DNA of 64,000 nucleotides from Chryseobacterium shigense (GTDB taxonomy: Bacteria > Bacteroidota > Bacteroidia > Flavobacteriales > Weeksellaceae): NCBI RefSeq assembly GCF_014207845.1, contig NZ_JACHLC010000001.1:1488001-1552000 (forward strand), read 5' to 3'. This document shows positions 54,703 to 62,974 of the stretch, piece by piece (positions within the stretch are counted from its first letter, which is position 1; every line of letters starts with the position of its first letter). The position numbers were made by a program, and so were the translations under genes. The notes under the pieces were generated by a model. The model did no database searches and was not told the DNA's origin. It worked only from the letters and a program-made list of their open reading frames with translations.

Positions 54703-54795
54703 TTAAACTTTTTTCAGGATAATTTCCAGATCAAAACAAAACGCCTGTGCTGGTAAAAATGTACCTGCCGGAAACAGCAGCCTTATTTCACCCAT
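54703..54795 (-). pseudogene. Decayed start of an array-family gene
   Basis: A 30-codon frame beginning with ATG at 54795 reads RLLFPAGTFLPAQAF at residues 5-19, which aligns with the array signal peptide KTLFWAGTLLLSAQAY (member at 59704). The match then ends and a stop follows. It starts 41 bases after the array-type promoter at 54836, the same distance as in intact members (44 and 51). I take it as the leftover 5' end of a lost member. The rest of 54512-54702 holds a GGCCG/CGGCC hairpin (54597-54622) and no gene. Confidence 0.6.
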
Positions 54796-54835
54796 CTGCT
54801 TTTTGTTACAAAATAATACTGGTTTTAAGAGCTGG

Positions 54836-54895
54836 TGCAAATATGTACCATTCATTTTTTTTATGAAAAAAAACAGATATTACATATCTATGACA
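54836..54895 (-). promoter_or_regulatory. Array-type promoter P3
   Basis: On the minus strand: TGTCAT (54895-54890), 5 bases, TGTAAT (54884-54879), 29 bases, then GGTACATATTTGCA (54849-54836). The same design occurs at 58023 and 62673. Confidence 0.65.
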
Positions 54896-55091
54896 TATTC
54901 ACATTACCTGTCAATTGTATCCGGGTGGATCTGCAAACTTTCTTCAGATCATTAAAAAAATCCAGTCTCATCCACCTGCATTACCTATAAATGATAGCAT
55001 CTTAGGTTATTTGTTAAAAGAAAACCAGGTGATTGCTCTTAAGTATAACAGTTGAAATAAAATTTCAATAATATTATATTTACGATATTCT

Positions 55092-56000
55092 TTATTTAAG
55101 ATAAACATCAGCCCTGCCTATGGCATGGTAAACTCTAACATCACCTACAGTACCTCCTTCATATTCTCTTTTTGCCTGTAAAGTAAATGTATAAGTTCCG
55201 GGGGTAAGACCTGAAATGGAATATAGTGTTCCGAAATTAGAATAAGCAATAGGAGTAGGATTGGGAGTATTATTCTGGTACCAGCTTACCATACTTACTG
55301 AACCATATGTTGTTGTTGCTGTTCCCGTTTGGGCAATTTGGAAACGTAACGAGCCATATGCATTTATTGAGGAGCCATATACCATTGTATACCCCGTAAA
55401 ATTCAACACTACTTTTGCATTGGAAGAAGGTACGGTCACAGTAACTGAAGAGCCAGGTATCGTAACATAATTGTTTCCTGCAGGCAAACCTGACAATTGC
55501 CCTCCTGTAACTGGTGTACTGGAGTTATAATCAACAAGACTTTGGTTAACATCAGCGTCCAGATCCCATCCATTGATTCCACTGGCCGTAAGTGTGGCAA
55601 ATTTTCCTGGCCGTAAAACAAAAGTACCGGTATTGGCGATGTAGCCTCCCAAACGCATGATCTGGCCGGATGCTGCAGTTAAGGTTAAGATATTAGACGT
55701 ACTGTTGTTCTTGATATAGTATTTTCTACCCATGAAATCTGCTGCTGTACCGTCAGTTGCAGATTTTGAAGGAAGGCTCAGAGTAAGGTCTGCTGTTCCT
55801 GAAAAGGAAACATGATAGTCTTTAGGATTAAGCACCTCTGTTGCTGGTATTGTTGTTGTTATAATTTCACGGAAATTGCCTTCAACAGACCCTCTTACAT
55901 CCATTGTACTGGAGGGTGTCGGTGTATTTATACCGACCTGAGAATAGGCATGGGCAGATAAAAATAGTATGCCTGCCCAAAATAACAGTTTTGTTTTCAT
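55092..56000 (-). CDS. Secreted array-family protein, member 1
   Basis: 302 residues. Signal peptide 1-20 (...SAHAYSQ), then VGINTPTPSSTMDVRGSVEGN, the N-terminal module shared by all six close members and common in Bacteroidota surface or tail-fibre-like proteins. Residues ~50-155 are a conserved beta region (DYHVSFSGTADLTLSLPSKS, GRKYYIKNNSTSN, LTLTAASGQIMRLGG, GINGWDLDAD). Residues ~160-245 are variable; the end (PGTYTFTLQAKRE ... GRADVYLK) is conserved again. There is no T9SS tail, lipobox or catalytic motif, so it is predicted to be exported, with unknown function. Last gene of the P2 group, 71 bases after member 2. Confidence 0.72.
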   Translation of the reverse strand: MKTKLLFWAGILFLSAHAYSQVGINTPTPSSTMDVRGSVEGNFREIITTTIPATEVLNPKDYHVSFSGTADLTLSLPSKSATDGTAADFMGRKYYIKNNSTSNILTLTAASGQIMRLGGYIANTGTFVLRPGKFATLTASGINGWDLDADVNQSLVDYNSSTPVTGGQLSGLPAGNNYVTIPGSSVTVTVPSSNAKVVLNFTGYTMVYGSSINAYGSLRFQIAQTGTATTTYGSVSMVSWYQNNTPNPTPIAYSNFGTLYSISGLTPGTYTFTLQAKREYEGGTVGDVRVYHAIGRADVYLK

Positions 56001-56071
56001 TGTGTTTTTTTAAATCTTTATTATATAATACGGATCAAAATAAAATTGTAATGATCCATAAGACGTATTGT

Positions 56072-56980
56072 TTATTTTATATAAACTTCTGCTTTGCCTG
56101 TAGAACCCAAAATTCTGACTGCAGTTACAGTGCCTGTTTCGAAGGCTCTCTGTACTGCAAAAGAAAATGTGTACGTTCCGGGATCAAGATTGGTAACAGA
56201 ATAGGTTGTGGAGAAATTAAATCTAGGGCCATTAGTTCCGTTATAATTGTACCATTGGTCTTGTATTATCTGAGCATTACTGGCTCCATACTCTGCCAAT
56301 GCCGTACCTGTCTGTTTAATATAGTATTTTAAATAACCGCCTGAACCAGCTGAACCGGTAGTCTCTCCATATCCTGTAAAAATTAATTCTACCTTTGCAC
56401 CTTTAAAAGGCACGGTTACAGTAACAGGAGAATCAGTCATGATATATCGGTCATAGCTTCCGGGAGTTGGAGGTACATTTTGTGGTGTTGCAAGTATAGG
56501 TCCTTTAAAATCCATATCTACAAGCTTCCAGTCTACCTTGGTATCCACATCCCATCCATTAGCTCCGCCAGCTGTAATTACGGCAAATGTTCCCGGCTGT
56601 AAAACATAGGTGTTTGTACTGGTTCCGTACCCTCCTAAACGTATAATGTCTCCGGATGCCGCAGTTAAGGTTAAAATACTGGCTGTGCTGTTATTGCTGA
56701 CATAATATTTTCTTCCCCTGAAATCTGCTGCTGTATTATCTGTAGCCGATTTTGAAGGAATGCTCAGAACAGCATTCGATGTCCCCGAAAAAGAAACATT
56801 ATAATCTGTATTAGTAAGAGTGTATGGTCCTGTAATTTCTGTAATTTCGCGAAAATTACCTTCAATAGATCCTCTTATATCCAGGGTACTGGAAGGTGTA
56901 GCTGTGGTAATACCCACCTGAGAGTAAGCATGTACCGATAAAAATAAAGTACCTGCCCAAAATAACAGTTTTGTTTTCAT
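56072..56980 (-). CDS. Secreted array-family protein, member 2
   Basis: 302 residues, same order as member 1: signal peptide, VGITTATPSSTLDIRGSIEGN, conserved beta region to ~155 (NGWDVDTKVDWKLVDMDFKGP), a variable part, and PGTYTFSFAVQRAFETG with GKAEVYIK at the end. The segment WKLVDMDFKGP also occurs in member 5 (WELYDVDFKGP), suggesting these two are closest or exchanged sequence. It shares the P2 transcript with members 1 and 3. Confidence 0.72.
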   Translation of the reverse strand: MKTKLLFWAGTLFLSVHAYSQVGITTATPSSTLDIRGSIEGNFREITEITGPYTLTNTDYNVSFSGTSNAVLSIPSKSATDNTAADFRGRKYYVSNNSTASILTLTAASGDIIRLGGYGTSTNTYVLQPGTFAVITAGGANGWDVDTKVDWKLVDMDFKGPILATPQNVPPTPGSYDRYIMTDSPVTVTVPFKGAKVELIFTGYGETTGSAGSGGYLKYYIKQTGTALAEYGASNAQIIQDQWYNYNGTNGPRFNFSTTYSVTNLDPGTYTFSFAVQRAFETGTVTAVRILGSTGKAEVYIK

Positions 56981-57106
56981 TGTGTTTTTCTTTTTTGTAA
57001 ATTTTGTTTTTGAATTTTACGGTATACATTAAAATTCCGTTCAAAATTTATGTGTTGTTTTGTATGCTCCGGATTGAAATAAATCCCGCTAATTGAATAG
57101 AATGTA

Positions 57107-57979
57107 TTATTTATAATAAACCTGTGCTGTGCTTGCCGAGCTCCAGATGGTAACATCACTTATACTTCCCGCTTCTGCTTCTCTTTTTGTCTGTAAAGAA
57201 AATGTATAAGTTCCGGGAGCAAGATTGGTAACGGAGTATGCCGCTTTGAAACTAAAACAGACAGGAAAAACTCCACTGTAGTTGTACCAGCTTATCATAT
57301 TTACTGAAGGATATGTTGCCACTGCTGTACCTGATTGGGCAAGTTGAAAACGTAATGTACCCAATGAATTGGCTGATCCGCCTGCAGTTCCCAAACCTGT
57401 AAAATAGAATACTATTTTTGTACCCGCAGTAGGCACGTTCAAAGTAATCGGAGAATCGTTCAGTGTATAATAGCCGCTTGCGGGTACAGTTTGTGCTACA
57501 ACCTTTGGTCCGTTGGCATAGGAGTCAATAATAGTCACATAGGAGTCAGTACTCAGATCCCATCCGTTGGTTCCGTTTGCCGTAAGTACTGCAATTTTAC
57601 CGGGCTTTAGAACGTAGGAATTATTATTTGTGATATTGCTTCCTAAACGCAAAGTCTGTCCGGTGGCTGCATTTAAAGCTAAAGTACTTGTTGTACTGTT
57701 ATTCTTTATGTAGTACTTTCTGCCGGTGAAATCTGTTGCGGAACCATCTGTTGCAGCTATTGCAGGAAGGTTCAGAGTTGAATTTAATGCTCCGGAAAAA
57801 GAAACATGATAATCTTTAGCGTCAAGATCATATGTTGTTGTGATTTCACGAAAATTCCCTTCAATAGACCCACTTACATCCAGGGTGCTGGAAGGTGTTG
57901 GTGTATTAATACCTATTTGGGAATAAATGGGTGCCGATAAAAAAAATGCACTTGCCAAGAATACTAATTTTGTTTTCAT
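57107..57979 (-). CDS. Secreted array-family protein, member 3
   Basis: 290 residues from the ATG at 57979; the frame is open 16 codons further upstream, but those codons overlap the leader and P2. Signal peptide (...SAPIYSQ), IGINTPTPSSTLDVSGSIEGN, conserved region to NGWDLSTD, then a variable part with YTLNDSPITLNVPTAGTK and the end GTYTFSLQTKREAEAGS ... TAQVYYK. Similar variable-part segments occur in member 6 (YYTLTDSPVTVTVPAPGAK). It is the first gene after P2. Confidence 0.72.
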   Translation of the reverse strand: MKTKLVFLASAFFLSAPIYSQIGINTPTPSSTLDVSGSIEGNFREITTTYDLDAKDYHVSFSGALNSTLNLPAIAATDGSATDFTGRKYYIKNNSTTSTLALNAATGQTLRLGSNITNNNSYVLKPGKIAVLTANGTNGWDLSTDSYVTIIDSYANGPKVVAQTVPASGYYTLNDSPITLNVPTAGTKIVFYFTGLGTAGGSANSLGTLRFQLAQSGTAVATYPSVNMISWYNYSGVFPVCFSFKAAYSVTNLAPGTYTFSLQTKREAEAGSISDVTIWSSASTAQVYYK

Positions 57980-58022
57980 TATGTGTGTTTTGTTCTTGAG
58001 GTAGGCTGGTTTAAAAACCTGC

Positions 58023-58083
58023 TGCAAATTTGTATCTTTTTATCTTTTCCTACCAAAGAAATGCCTATTACATAGATATGACA
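58023..58083 (-). promoter_or_regulatory. Array-type promoter P2
   Basis: On the minus strand: TGTCAT (58083-58078), 5 bases, TGTAAT (58072-58067), 30 bases, GATACAAATTTGCA (58036-58023); 44 bases before the ATG of member 3. Confidence 0.7.
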
Positions 58084-58503
58084 CCGTTATAAAGAACTGA
58101 TTTTCAACACACAATAAAAGCAATTTTTAAAACTATATATCCATTAATAATTTAATAAATTAATCTTTTTTTTAATTATGATTGATATTATAAAGAAATA
58201 GGTAACACCTGTTTTTGTAAAAAGAAACATATGTTACCTATTTGAAATACCTGCGTTATCATCCGGATAAAATCAAAAACTTTCAAATTATTTGAAAAAC
58301 CAGGTTTCAGTTATCCGGACCAACAATACCTATAACAAGTTTACCCGTTTGTAAAAAGATGAATCTAAACCAGTCCGTAATTTTTTCATCCCGCTTTATG
58401 ATTTAACAGAATGCATGCATTATAATTTTGCCCAGGCTTTGTTTGTTAATCATTTTTTTAGAATCTATTATATCATTCGGACTGAATAAGTATACTACCC
58501 TTT
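58084..58503. other. Region between P2 and a decayed member
   Basis: No coding frame is visible on either strand; AT-rich sequence, probably what remains after deletion of an array member. Confidence 0.4.
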
Positions 58504-58566
58504 CTATTTTAAATAAACTTCTGCTCTTGGCCATGCAGAGGCATTATAAATTAGAGGCTTATTTCT
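58504..58566 (-). pseudogene. Decayed 3' end of an array-family gene
   Basis: Read on the minus strand, the last ~17 codons are LIYNASAWPRAEVYLK plus TAG, matching the ends of intact members (VVPRAEVYLK in member 4; IWSSASTAQVYYK in member 3). A stop codon lies two codons beyond the matching part, and no upstream family sequence is found. The 58570-58744 stretch that follows shows no gene. Confidence 0.7.
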
Positions 58567-58744
58567 CTAATTATTTGACCGCTCATGCCCAATAATATTA
58601 AAACTTTATTAATACTGATTGATTAAGTTAATTTGTATAGCACATATATCTTACCCGGCAAAATTATTTTTATGTAATATTACTGTTGTATTAGTTATTT
58701 AAAGTCTCCCTAAAGGGGAAATTAAAAAAATCATGTCACTTTAC

Positions 58745-59539
58745 CTATAACTCATATATAGATAAGAAAGTACGGCCATTTTGTATGGTACGGGCAACAT
58801 TATTATTATACATCCATCCTCTAATTGTCAGTTGCTGACCCGCATTCATTGAAACAAGACCATTAATACTTAGTGTCGGACCTTCACTGGAGGTATTACT
58901 GGAAACAGAAAATACATTACTGTTTGATAAAGCAACGGTTCCGTTTACCACAGCATCAAAATAGAATTCATTACTTGAAGTACTCCAATTAGCGGAAGGG
59001 GCTAATAAAATATTAGCATTGACCATATAATAGCCTGTTCTGGGTGCTGTAAATGTATTTGTCGCAAAATTATTGCCTATATCAAAAGCTTCAGTATAGG
59101 AAAGTACGGTAAAAGAGCCTCCCGATGAACTTCCATTAGCCGGAAAACTTACTGTGCTTACACTTCCTTTAAACATAGCTTTTTGAGTAACACCTGCCAC
59201 TACTACATTTCCCGTAGTATCAACTCCCAGCCCTGCCGCATTGGCAACCGGAGTTGATGAGCTATTCATATTGGTAAACTTTAATCCTGATGAGCCATTG
59301 ACTCCGGATGAAATTTCCAGTTTGGATGTAGGGATATTTATTCCAATACCTACATTTCCTGTAGCTGTTGCTACAACATCGTTAAGTTGCTGGGTTGCAT
59401 CGGGAGCTCCTGTTAAAGGATTATCTTTACCTCCGTCAATGTGGAACATAGCCTGTGGATTTGAGGTATTTATTCCAACTTGCGAATACCCAAATAAAGA
59501 AACAAGCATAAAACAAAAAATTGTAATTTTTTTCATCAT
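58745..59539 (-). CDS. Secreted C1q-like protein, divergent array neighbour
   Basis: 264 residues. Signal peptide (...LFGYSQ), then VGINTSNPQAMFHIDGG and a second GNVGIGINIPTSKLEISSG unit, repeats common in Bacteroidota fibre-like proteins. Residues ~125-264 look like a C1q/TNF-like jelly roll (ATNTFTAPRTGYYMVNANILL ... LTIRGWMYNNN). It shares only the signal peptide and the first module style with the six close members. It may be controlled from the P1 side by read-through or have its own promoter in 59540-59703. A trimeric adhesin-like role is possible. Confidence 0.72.
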   Translation of the reverse strand: MMKKITIFCFMLVSLFGYSQVGINTSNPQAMFHIDGGKDNPLTGAPDATQQLNDVVATATGNVGIGINIPTSKLEISSGVNGSSGLKFTNMNSSSTPVANAAGLGVDTTGNVVVAGVTQKAMFKGSVSTVSFPANGSSSGGSFTVLSYTEAFDIGNNFATNTFTAPRTGYYMVNANILLAPSANWSTSSNEFYFDAVVNGTVALSNSNVFSVSSNTSSEGPTLSINGLVSMNAGQQLTIRGWMYNNNVARTIQNGRTFLSIYEL

Positions 59540-59703
59540 GAATATATTTAGAAATTTATAAAAATGTACCCCCTTTTAATTGAGATATCTCTTTCTTTCG
59601 TAACTAAGCGGTACATTTCAGGTAGAGTAATAAAAAAGGGGTAGTAAAAATATTTTGGAATCTATGATGTTATAATTCTGATCTAATGATTATCCTAAGT
59701 TTT

Positions 59704-60600
59704 CTATTTTAAATAAACTTCCGCTCTGGGAACTACTAAGTAATTCCAGATCTGCAAACCCGCAGCCCCAGCTGACTCAGATTCCCTTATCGCCTGCAAA
59801 GAAAATGTATAAGTTCCCGGTGCAAGATTAGAAACAGGGTACATTATTGAGTAATCTACTGCACATGCGGTTGAAACACTATTAGGCTCAACCCAGCTTA
59901 GCAAGCTCACATTATCATAAGTTGCAGATGCTGAGCCCGTCTGAGCAATCCGGAAACGCACTGTACCATATACACCAAGTGCTGATTGCGACTGTATATT
60001 TAAACTACCTATAAAACTTACTACTGCTTTTGTGTTTGAAGAAGGGACAGTAACAGTAATCTGGGAGCCATTCAATGTAGTATATGAAGTTGCATTAACT
60101 GCATTTTGAAGAGAGAGATCCTTAGTAGGTGCTACGTAAGGTAAATTTACAAGCTCCGCATTGACATTAACATCCAGATCCCAGCCATTGGCATTTCCAG
60201 CTGTAAGTGTTGCAGATTTTCCGGCTTTTAAAACAAAAGTATTACTGTCCGGAGTACCACCACCCAAACGAAGGATCTGTCCGCTTGCCGCAGTTAAGGT
60301 TAAAGTAGCTGTTGTACTGTTATTCTTGATATAATACTTTCTGCCTCTAAAATCTGCTGTAGATCCATCTATGGCAGATGCTGCAGGAATGTTCAAATTT
60401 GAATTGGATGTTCCTGAGAAGGAAACATGGTAGTCAGTACCAAGAAGAGTATCTGTACCTGTAATTTCACGATAGCTTCCTTCAACAGATCCTCTTACAT
60501 CAAGAGTACTTGAAGGCGTTGGTGTGGTAATACCTATCTGAGAATAGGCCTGTGCTGACAACAATAAGGTGCCGGCCCAAAATAATGTTTTTATATTCAT
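59704..60600 (-). CDS. Secreted array-family protein, member 4
   Basis: 298 residues: signal peptide (...SAQAYSQ), IGITTPTPSSTLDVRGSVEGS, conserved region to NGWDLDVNVNAELV, variable part (LNGSQITVTVPSSNTK ...), and end PGTYTFSLQAIRESES ... PRAEVYLK. Its 3' end is closest to the remnant at 58504. It follows member 5 after 74 bases with no terminator between. Confidence 0.72.
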   Translation of the reverse strand: MNIKTLFWAGTLLLSAQAYSQIGITTPTPSSTLDVRGSVEGSYREITGTDTLLGTDYHVSFSGTSNSNLNIPAASAIDGSTADFRGRKYYIKNNSTTATLTLTAASGQILRLGGGTPDSNTFVLKAGKSATLTAGNANGWDLDVNVNAELVNLPYVAPTKDLSLQNAVNATSYTTLNGSQITVTVPSSNTKAVVSFIGSLNIQSQSALGVYGTVRFRIAQTGSASATYDNVSLLSWVEPNSVSTACAVDYSIMYPVSNLAPGTYTFSLQAIRESESAGAAGLQIWNYLVVPRAEVYLK

Positions 60601-60674
60601 TGTGTGTATTTCCTGATTATGATATAGTGAATAATAGATTGAAAAAAAAATCAGCAGTCATATGGCATACTTTA

Positions 60675-61547
60675 TTATTTTATATAAACTTCTGCCTTGC
60701 CCGTGGAACCCATAATATTAACCGAGCTATAAGGGTAATTAGTCAACCCCTGATTTGTTGGAGTGATATTAAACGTATATATTCCGGGGGATAGACCTGA
60801 AATAGAATATCCTACTGTGAAATTAAATTTGGGGTTACTGCTTCCTGTATAATCATACCATGACTTTAAACCCACATTTGAGTTGTAATATGCCGGTGTC
60901 GGACCTTGTTGATTTATTTGAAATACTATTCTGCCATTTCCATCAGATCCTGCATTAATCCCTTGTCCATACCCTGTAAACTCAAGTAATACTATTGCAT
61001 CTGAAGAAGGTACAGTCACCGTAACCTGGGAATCAGCTAATGGGGGGACTCCAACAAGTACTGGTGTCAAATTCGGACCTTTGAAATCTACATCATATAG
61101 CTCCCAACCGGTATCGGCTTCTAGATCCCAGCCATTAACTCCTCCAGCCGTAACGATTGAAAACCTTCCCGGCCTCAAAGTAAATGTGTTGCTATCGGCT
61201 ATACTGCCTCCCAGACGAAGAATCTGCCCGCTTGCCGCAGCTAAAGTTAAAGTAGCCGTTGTGCTGTTATTCTTAATATAATATTTTCTGCCCCTGAAAT
61301 CTGCCGTTGTATTATCTGTAGCGGATTTTGAAGGAAGCGTAAAAGTAGAATTTCCGGTACCGGAGAAAGAAACATGGTAATCATTAGCCAGAAGAGTATA
61401 TGAACCTGTAATTTCACGATAACTCCCTTCAATAGATCCTCTTACATCCAGGGTGCTGGAAGGTGTGGATGTGCTGATACCTGCCTGAGAATAAGCCTGT
61501 ACTGATAAAAACAGAGTGCCTGTCAGGATTAATATTTTTTTATTCAT
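60675..61547 (-). CDS. Secreted array-family protein, member 5
   Basis: 290 residues: signal peptide (...SVQAYSQ), AGISTSTPSSTLDVRGSIEGS, conserved region to NGWDLEADTGWELYDVDFKGP, variable part, and GIYTFNITPTNQGL ... GKAEVYIK. The late segment differs most from the other members, lacking the usual Arg-Glu after YTF. A partial promoter core (CAGATTTGCA on the minus strand, 61573-61582) precedes it, but no TGTCAT repeats, so it may depend on read-through from P1. Confidence 0.72.
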   Translation of the reverse strand: MNKKILILTGTLFLSVQAYSQAGISTSTPSSTLDVRGSIEGSYREITGSYTLLANDYHVSFSGTGNSTFTLPSKSATDNTTADFRGRKYYIKNNSTTATLTLAAASGQILRLGGSIADSNTFTLRPGRFSIVTAGGVNGWDLEADTGWELYDVDFKGPNLTPVLVGVPPLADSQVTVTVPSSDAIVLLEFTGYGQGINAGSDGNGRIVFQINQQGPTPAYYNSNVGLKSWYDYTGSSNPKFNFTVGYSISGLSPGIYTFNITPTNQGLTNYPYSSVNIMGSTGKAEVYIK

Positions 61548-61663
61548 TGTGTGTATTTTGTTTTTAAATTGTGCAAATCTGAAACGATCCGTAAATTTTC
61601 ACTGTTTGCTTTTGATAAAGCAGATTAAATTTTTTCATCTTCATTCTGCCTGCAGCTTTACAT

Positions 61664-61683
61664 CAATTGAAAAAATTCAATTG
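61664..61683. repeat. 20-bp inverted repeat between members 6 and 5
   Basis: CAATTGAA / TTCAATTG with a 4-base spacer lies 66 bases after the stop of member 6. It is too AT-rich and lacks a T run on the minus strand for a clear terminator. Confidence 0.4.
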
Positions 61684-61749
61684 TTGTTGTCTGTTGTTCT
61701 GTGCCAGAATGTGTTGAAATAAAATGATAATATGAAGCTGAATTGCCTT

Positions 61750-62622
61750 TTATTTGATGATGACTTCTGCTTTTCCTGCCGATCCCCAGACATTCACACT
61801 ACTTACAGTACCTCCTTCTGCTTCTCTTACGATCTGCAAAGAGAATGTATAAGTGCCGGGAGCAAGATTGGTAATGGCATACGCCGTTTTGAAATCATAA
61901 GCTGTGGTCCCTCCGGTTCTGGTGTACCAGCTTTGTGCAGCTGCCAGAGCATATATTGCAGCCGATGTACCTGTCTGTGAAAGTCTTAAACGTACGGTAC
62001 CACGGGAATTAGCCGATCCTGCTGCAGTTCCGTAACCCGTAAACTTCAATATTACTTTAGCCCCCGGAGCAGGTACAGTTACGGTAACCGGAGAATCGGT
62101 GAGCGTATAATAACTGGTGCCGGCAGATATAGCCTGTGCTGCAATTTTTGGCCCATTAGTAGCCACATCGAAAAGTCCCCACTTGATTTCTTCCAGATCC
62201 CAGCCATTAGCTTCACCCGCTGTAAGTACAGCGAGTTTTCCCGGCTGTAGAACAATAGTATTGCTATTTACGTTAACCAAACCACCTGAGCGGATGATCT
62301 GTCCCGATGTTGCTGTTAGGGTTAAAGTACTGCCTGCACTGTTGTTTTTGATGTAATACTTTCTGCCTCTGAAGTCTGCTGCCGAACCGTCTGTGGCAGA
62401 TTTTGAAGGAAGATTCAGCATTGAATTTGATGTTCCGGCAAAAGAAACATGATAATCCTCACTTTTAAGATTATCCGTGGCTGTAATTTCCCGGTAATTA
62501 CCTTCAAGAGACCCTCTTACATCTAGAGTACTGGAAGGTGTTGGCGTTGTAATACCCACTTGCGAATAGGCTGCTGCAGATAAAAAAAATGCACATGCCA
62601 TTAGTAATGGTTTTGTTCTCAT
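61750..62622 (-). CDS. Secreted array-family protein, member 6
   Basis: 290 residues: signal peptide (...SAAAYSQ), VGITTPTPSSTLDVRGSLEGN, conserved region (DYHVSFAGTSNSMLNLPSKS, GRKYYIKNNSAGS, NGWDLEEIKWGLFDV), variable part and end PGTYTFSLQIVREAEGG ... GKAEVIIK. It is the first gene of the array after the strongest promoter (P1, four repeats), and lies next to the TPR/LuxR-type regulator. Confidence 0.73.
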   Translation of the reverse strand: MRTKPLLMACAFFLSAAAYSQVGITTPTPSSTLDVRGSLEGNYREITATDNLKSEDYHVSFAGTSNSMLNLPSKSATDGSAADFRGRKYYIKNNSAGSTLTLTATSGQIIRSGGLVNVNSNTIVLQPGKLAVLTAGEANGWDLEEIKWGLFDVATNGPKIAAQAISAGTSYYTLTDSPVTVTVPAPGAKVILKFTGYGTAAGSANSRGTVRLRLSQTGTSAAIYALAAAQSWYTRTGGTTAYDFKTAYAITNLAPGTYTFSLQIVREAEGGTVSSVNVWGSAGKAEVIIK

Positions 62623-62672
62623 CCTTATTTGTGTTGTGTTTTCGTTATTAAATTATTGATCTAAAAACAGGA

Positions 62673-62754
62673 TGCAAATTTGTACCATTTGTTCTTTTTC
62701 TACCTAAAATCAGGTATGACATGAATATGACACAAACATGACATAGATATGACA
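62673..62754 (-). promoter_or_regulatory. Array-type promoter P1 with four periodic TGTCAT repeats
   Basis: On the minus strand TGTCAT occurs at 62754-62749, 62743-62738, 62732-62727 and 62721-62716, each exactly 11 bases apart. After 29 bases comes the core GGTACAAATTTGCA (62686-62673), 51 bases before the ATG of member 6. The spacing of one helical turn puts all repeats on the same DNA face, as expected for sites bound by a multimeric activator. Confidence 0.75.
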
Positions 62755-62974
62755 CATGTGCAACAACTTAAAAATCAACACACAGAAATTAAATTATTTC
62801 TGTCTTCAGGTTTACAAAAAACAGAATAAGACCAGCCAGCAGCCAAAATCATCATGATAAATGATAAAATTTTAATTCTGTCTTCATTAGCAGATGCATA
62901 GTTTCGGGCAATCCCGGAATGAAACAGAACTGATTTTATATGGGTATTTTTTAATCGGAAAAGTGTGAAGTACG
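62755..62974. other. Region between the regulator gene and P1
   Basis: No gene and no clear terminator for the regulator gene were found; only AT-rich sequence upstream of the repeats. Confidence 0.4.

Noticed and set aside
54863..54955. Plus-strand 30-codon frame starting ATG AAA AAA
   Set aside because: It lies across the P3 promoter repeats on the opposite strand, has no leader or domain pattern and no terminator, so it is most likely chance.
57980..58027. Upstream extension of array member 3
   Set aside because: It would put 16 residues before a complete signal peptide and overlaps the promoter core; the ATG at 57979 matches the other members.
55092..62622. Repeat-rich region considered as CRISPR or satellite DNA
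   Set aside because: The repetition comes from paralogous coding genes about 1 kb long, with no short direct repeats and unique spacers.
62761..62974. Possible small peptide gene between the regulator and P1
   Set aside because: The only ATG-started frame (about 15 codons) has no leader pattern and no start-region signals.
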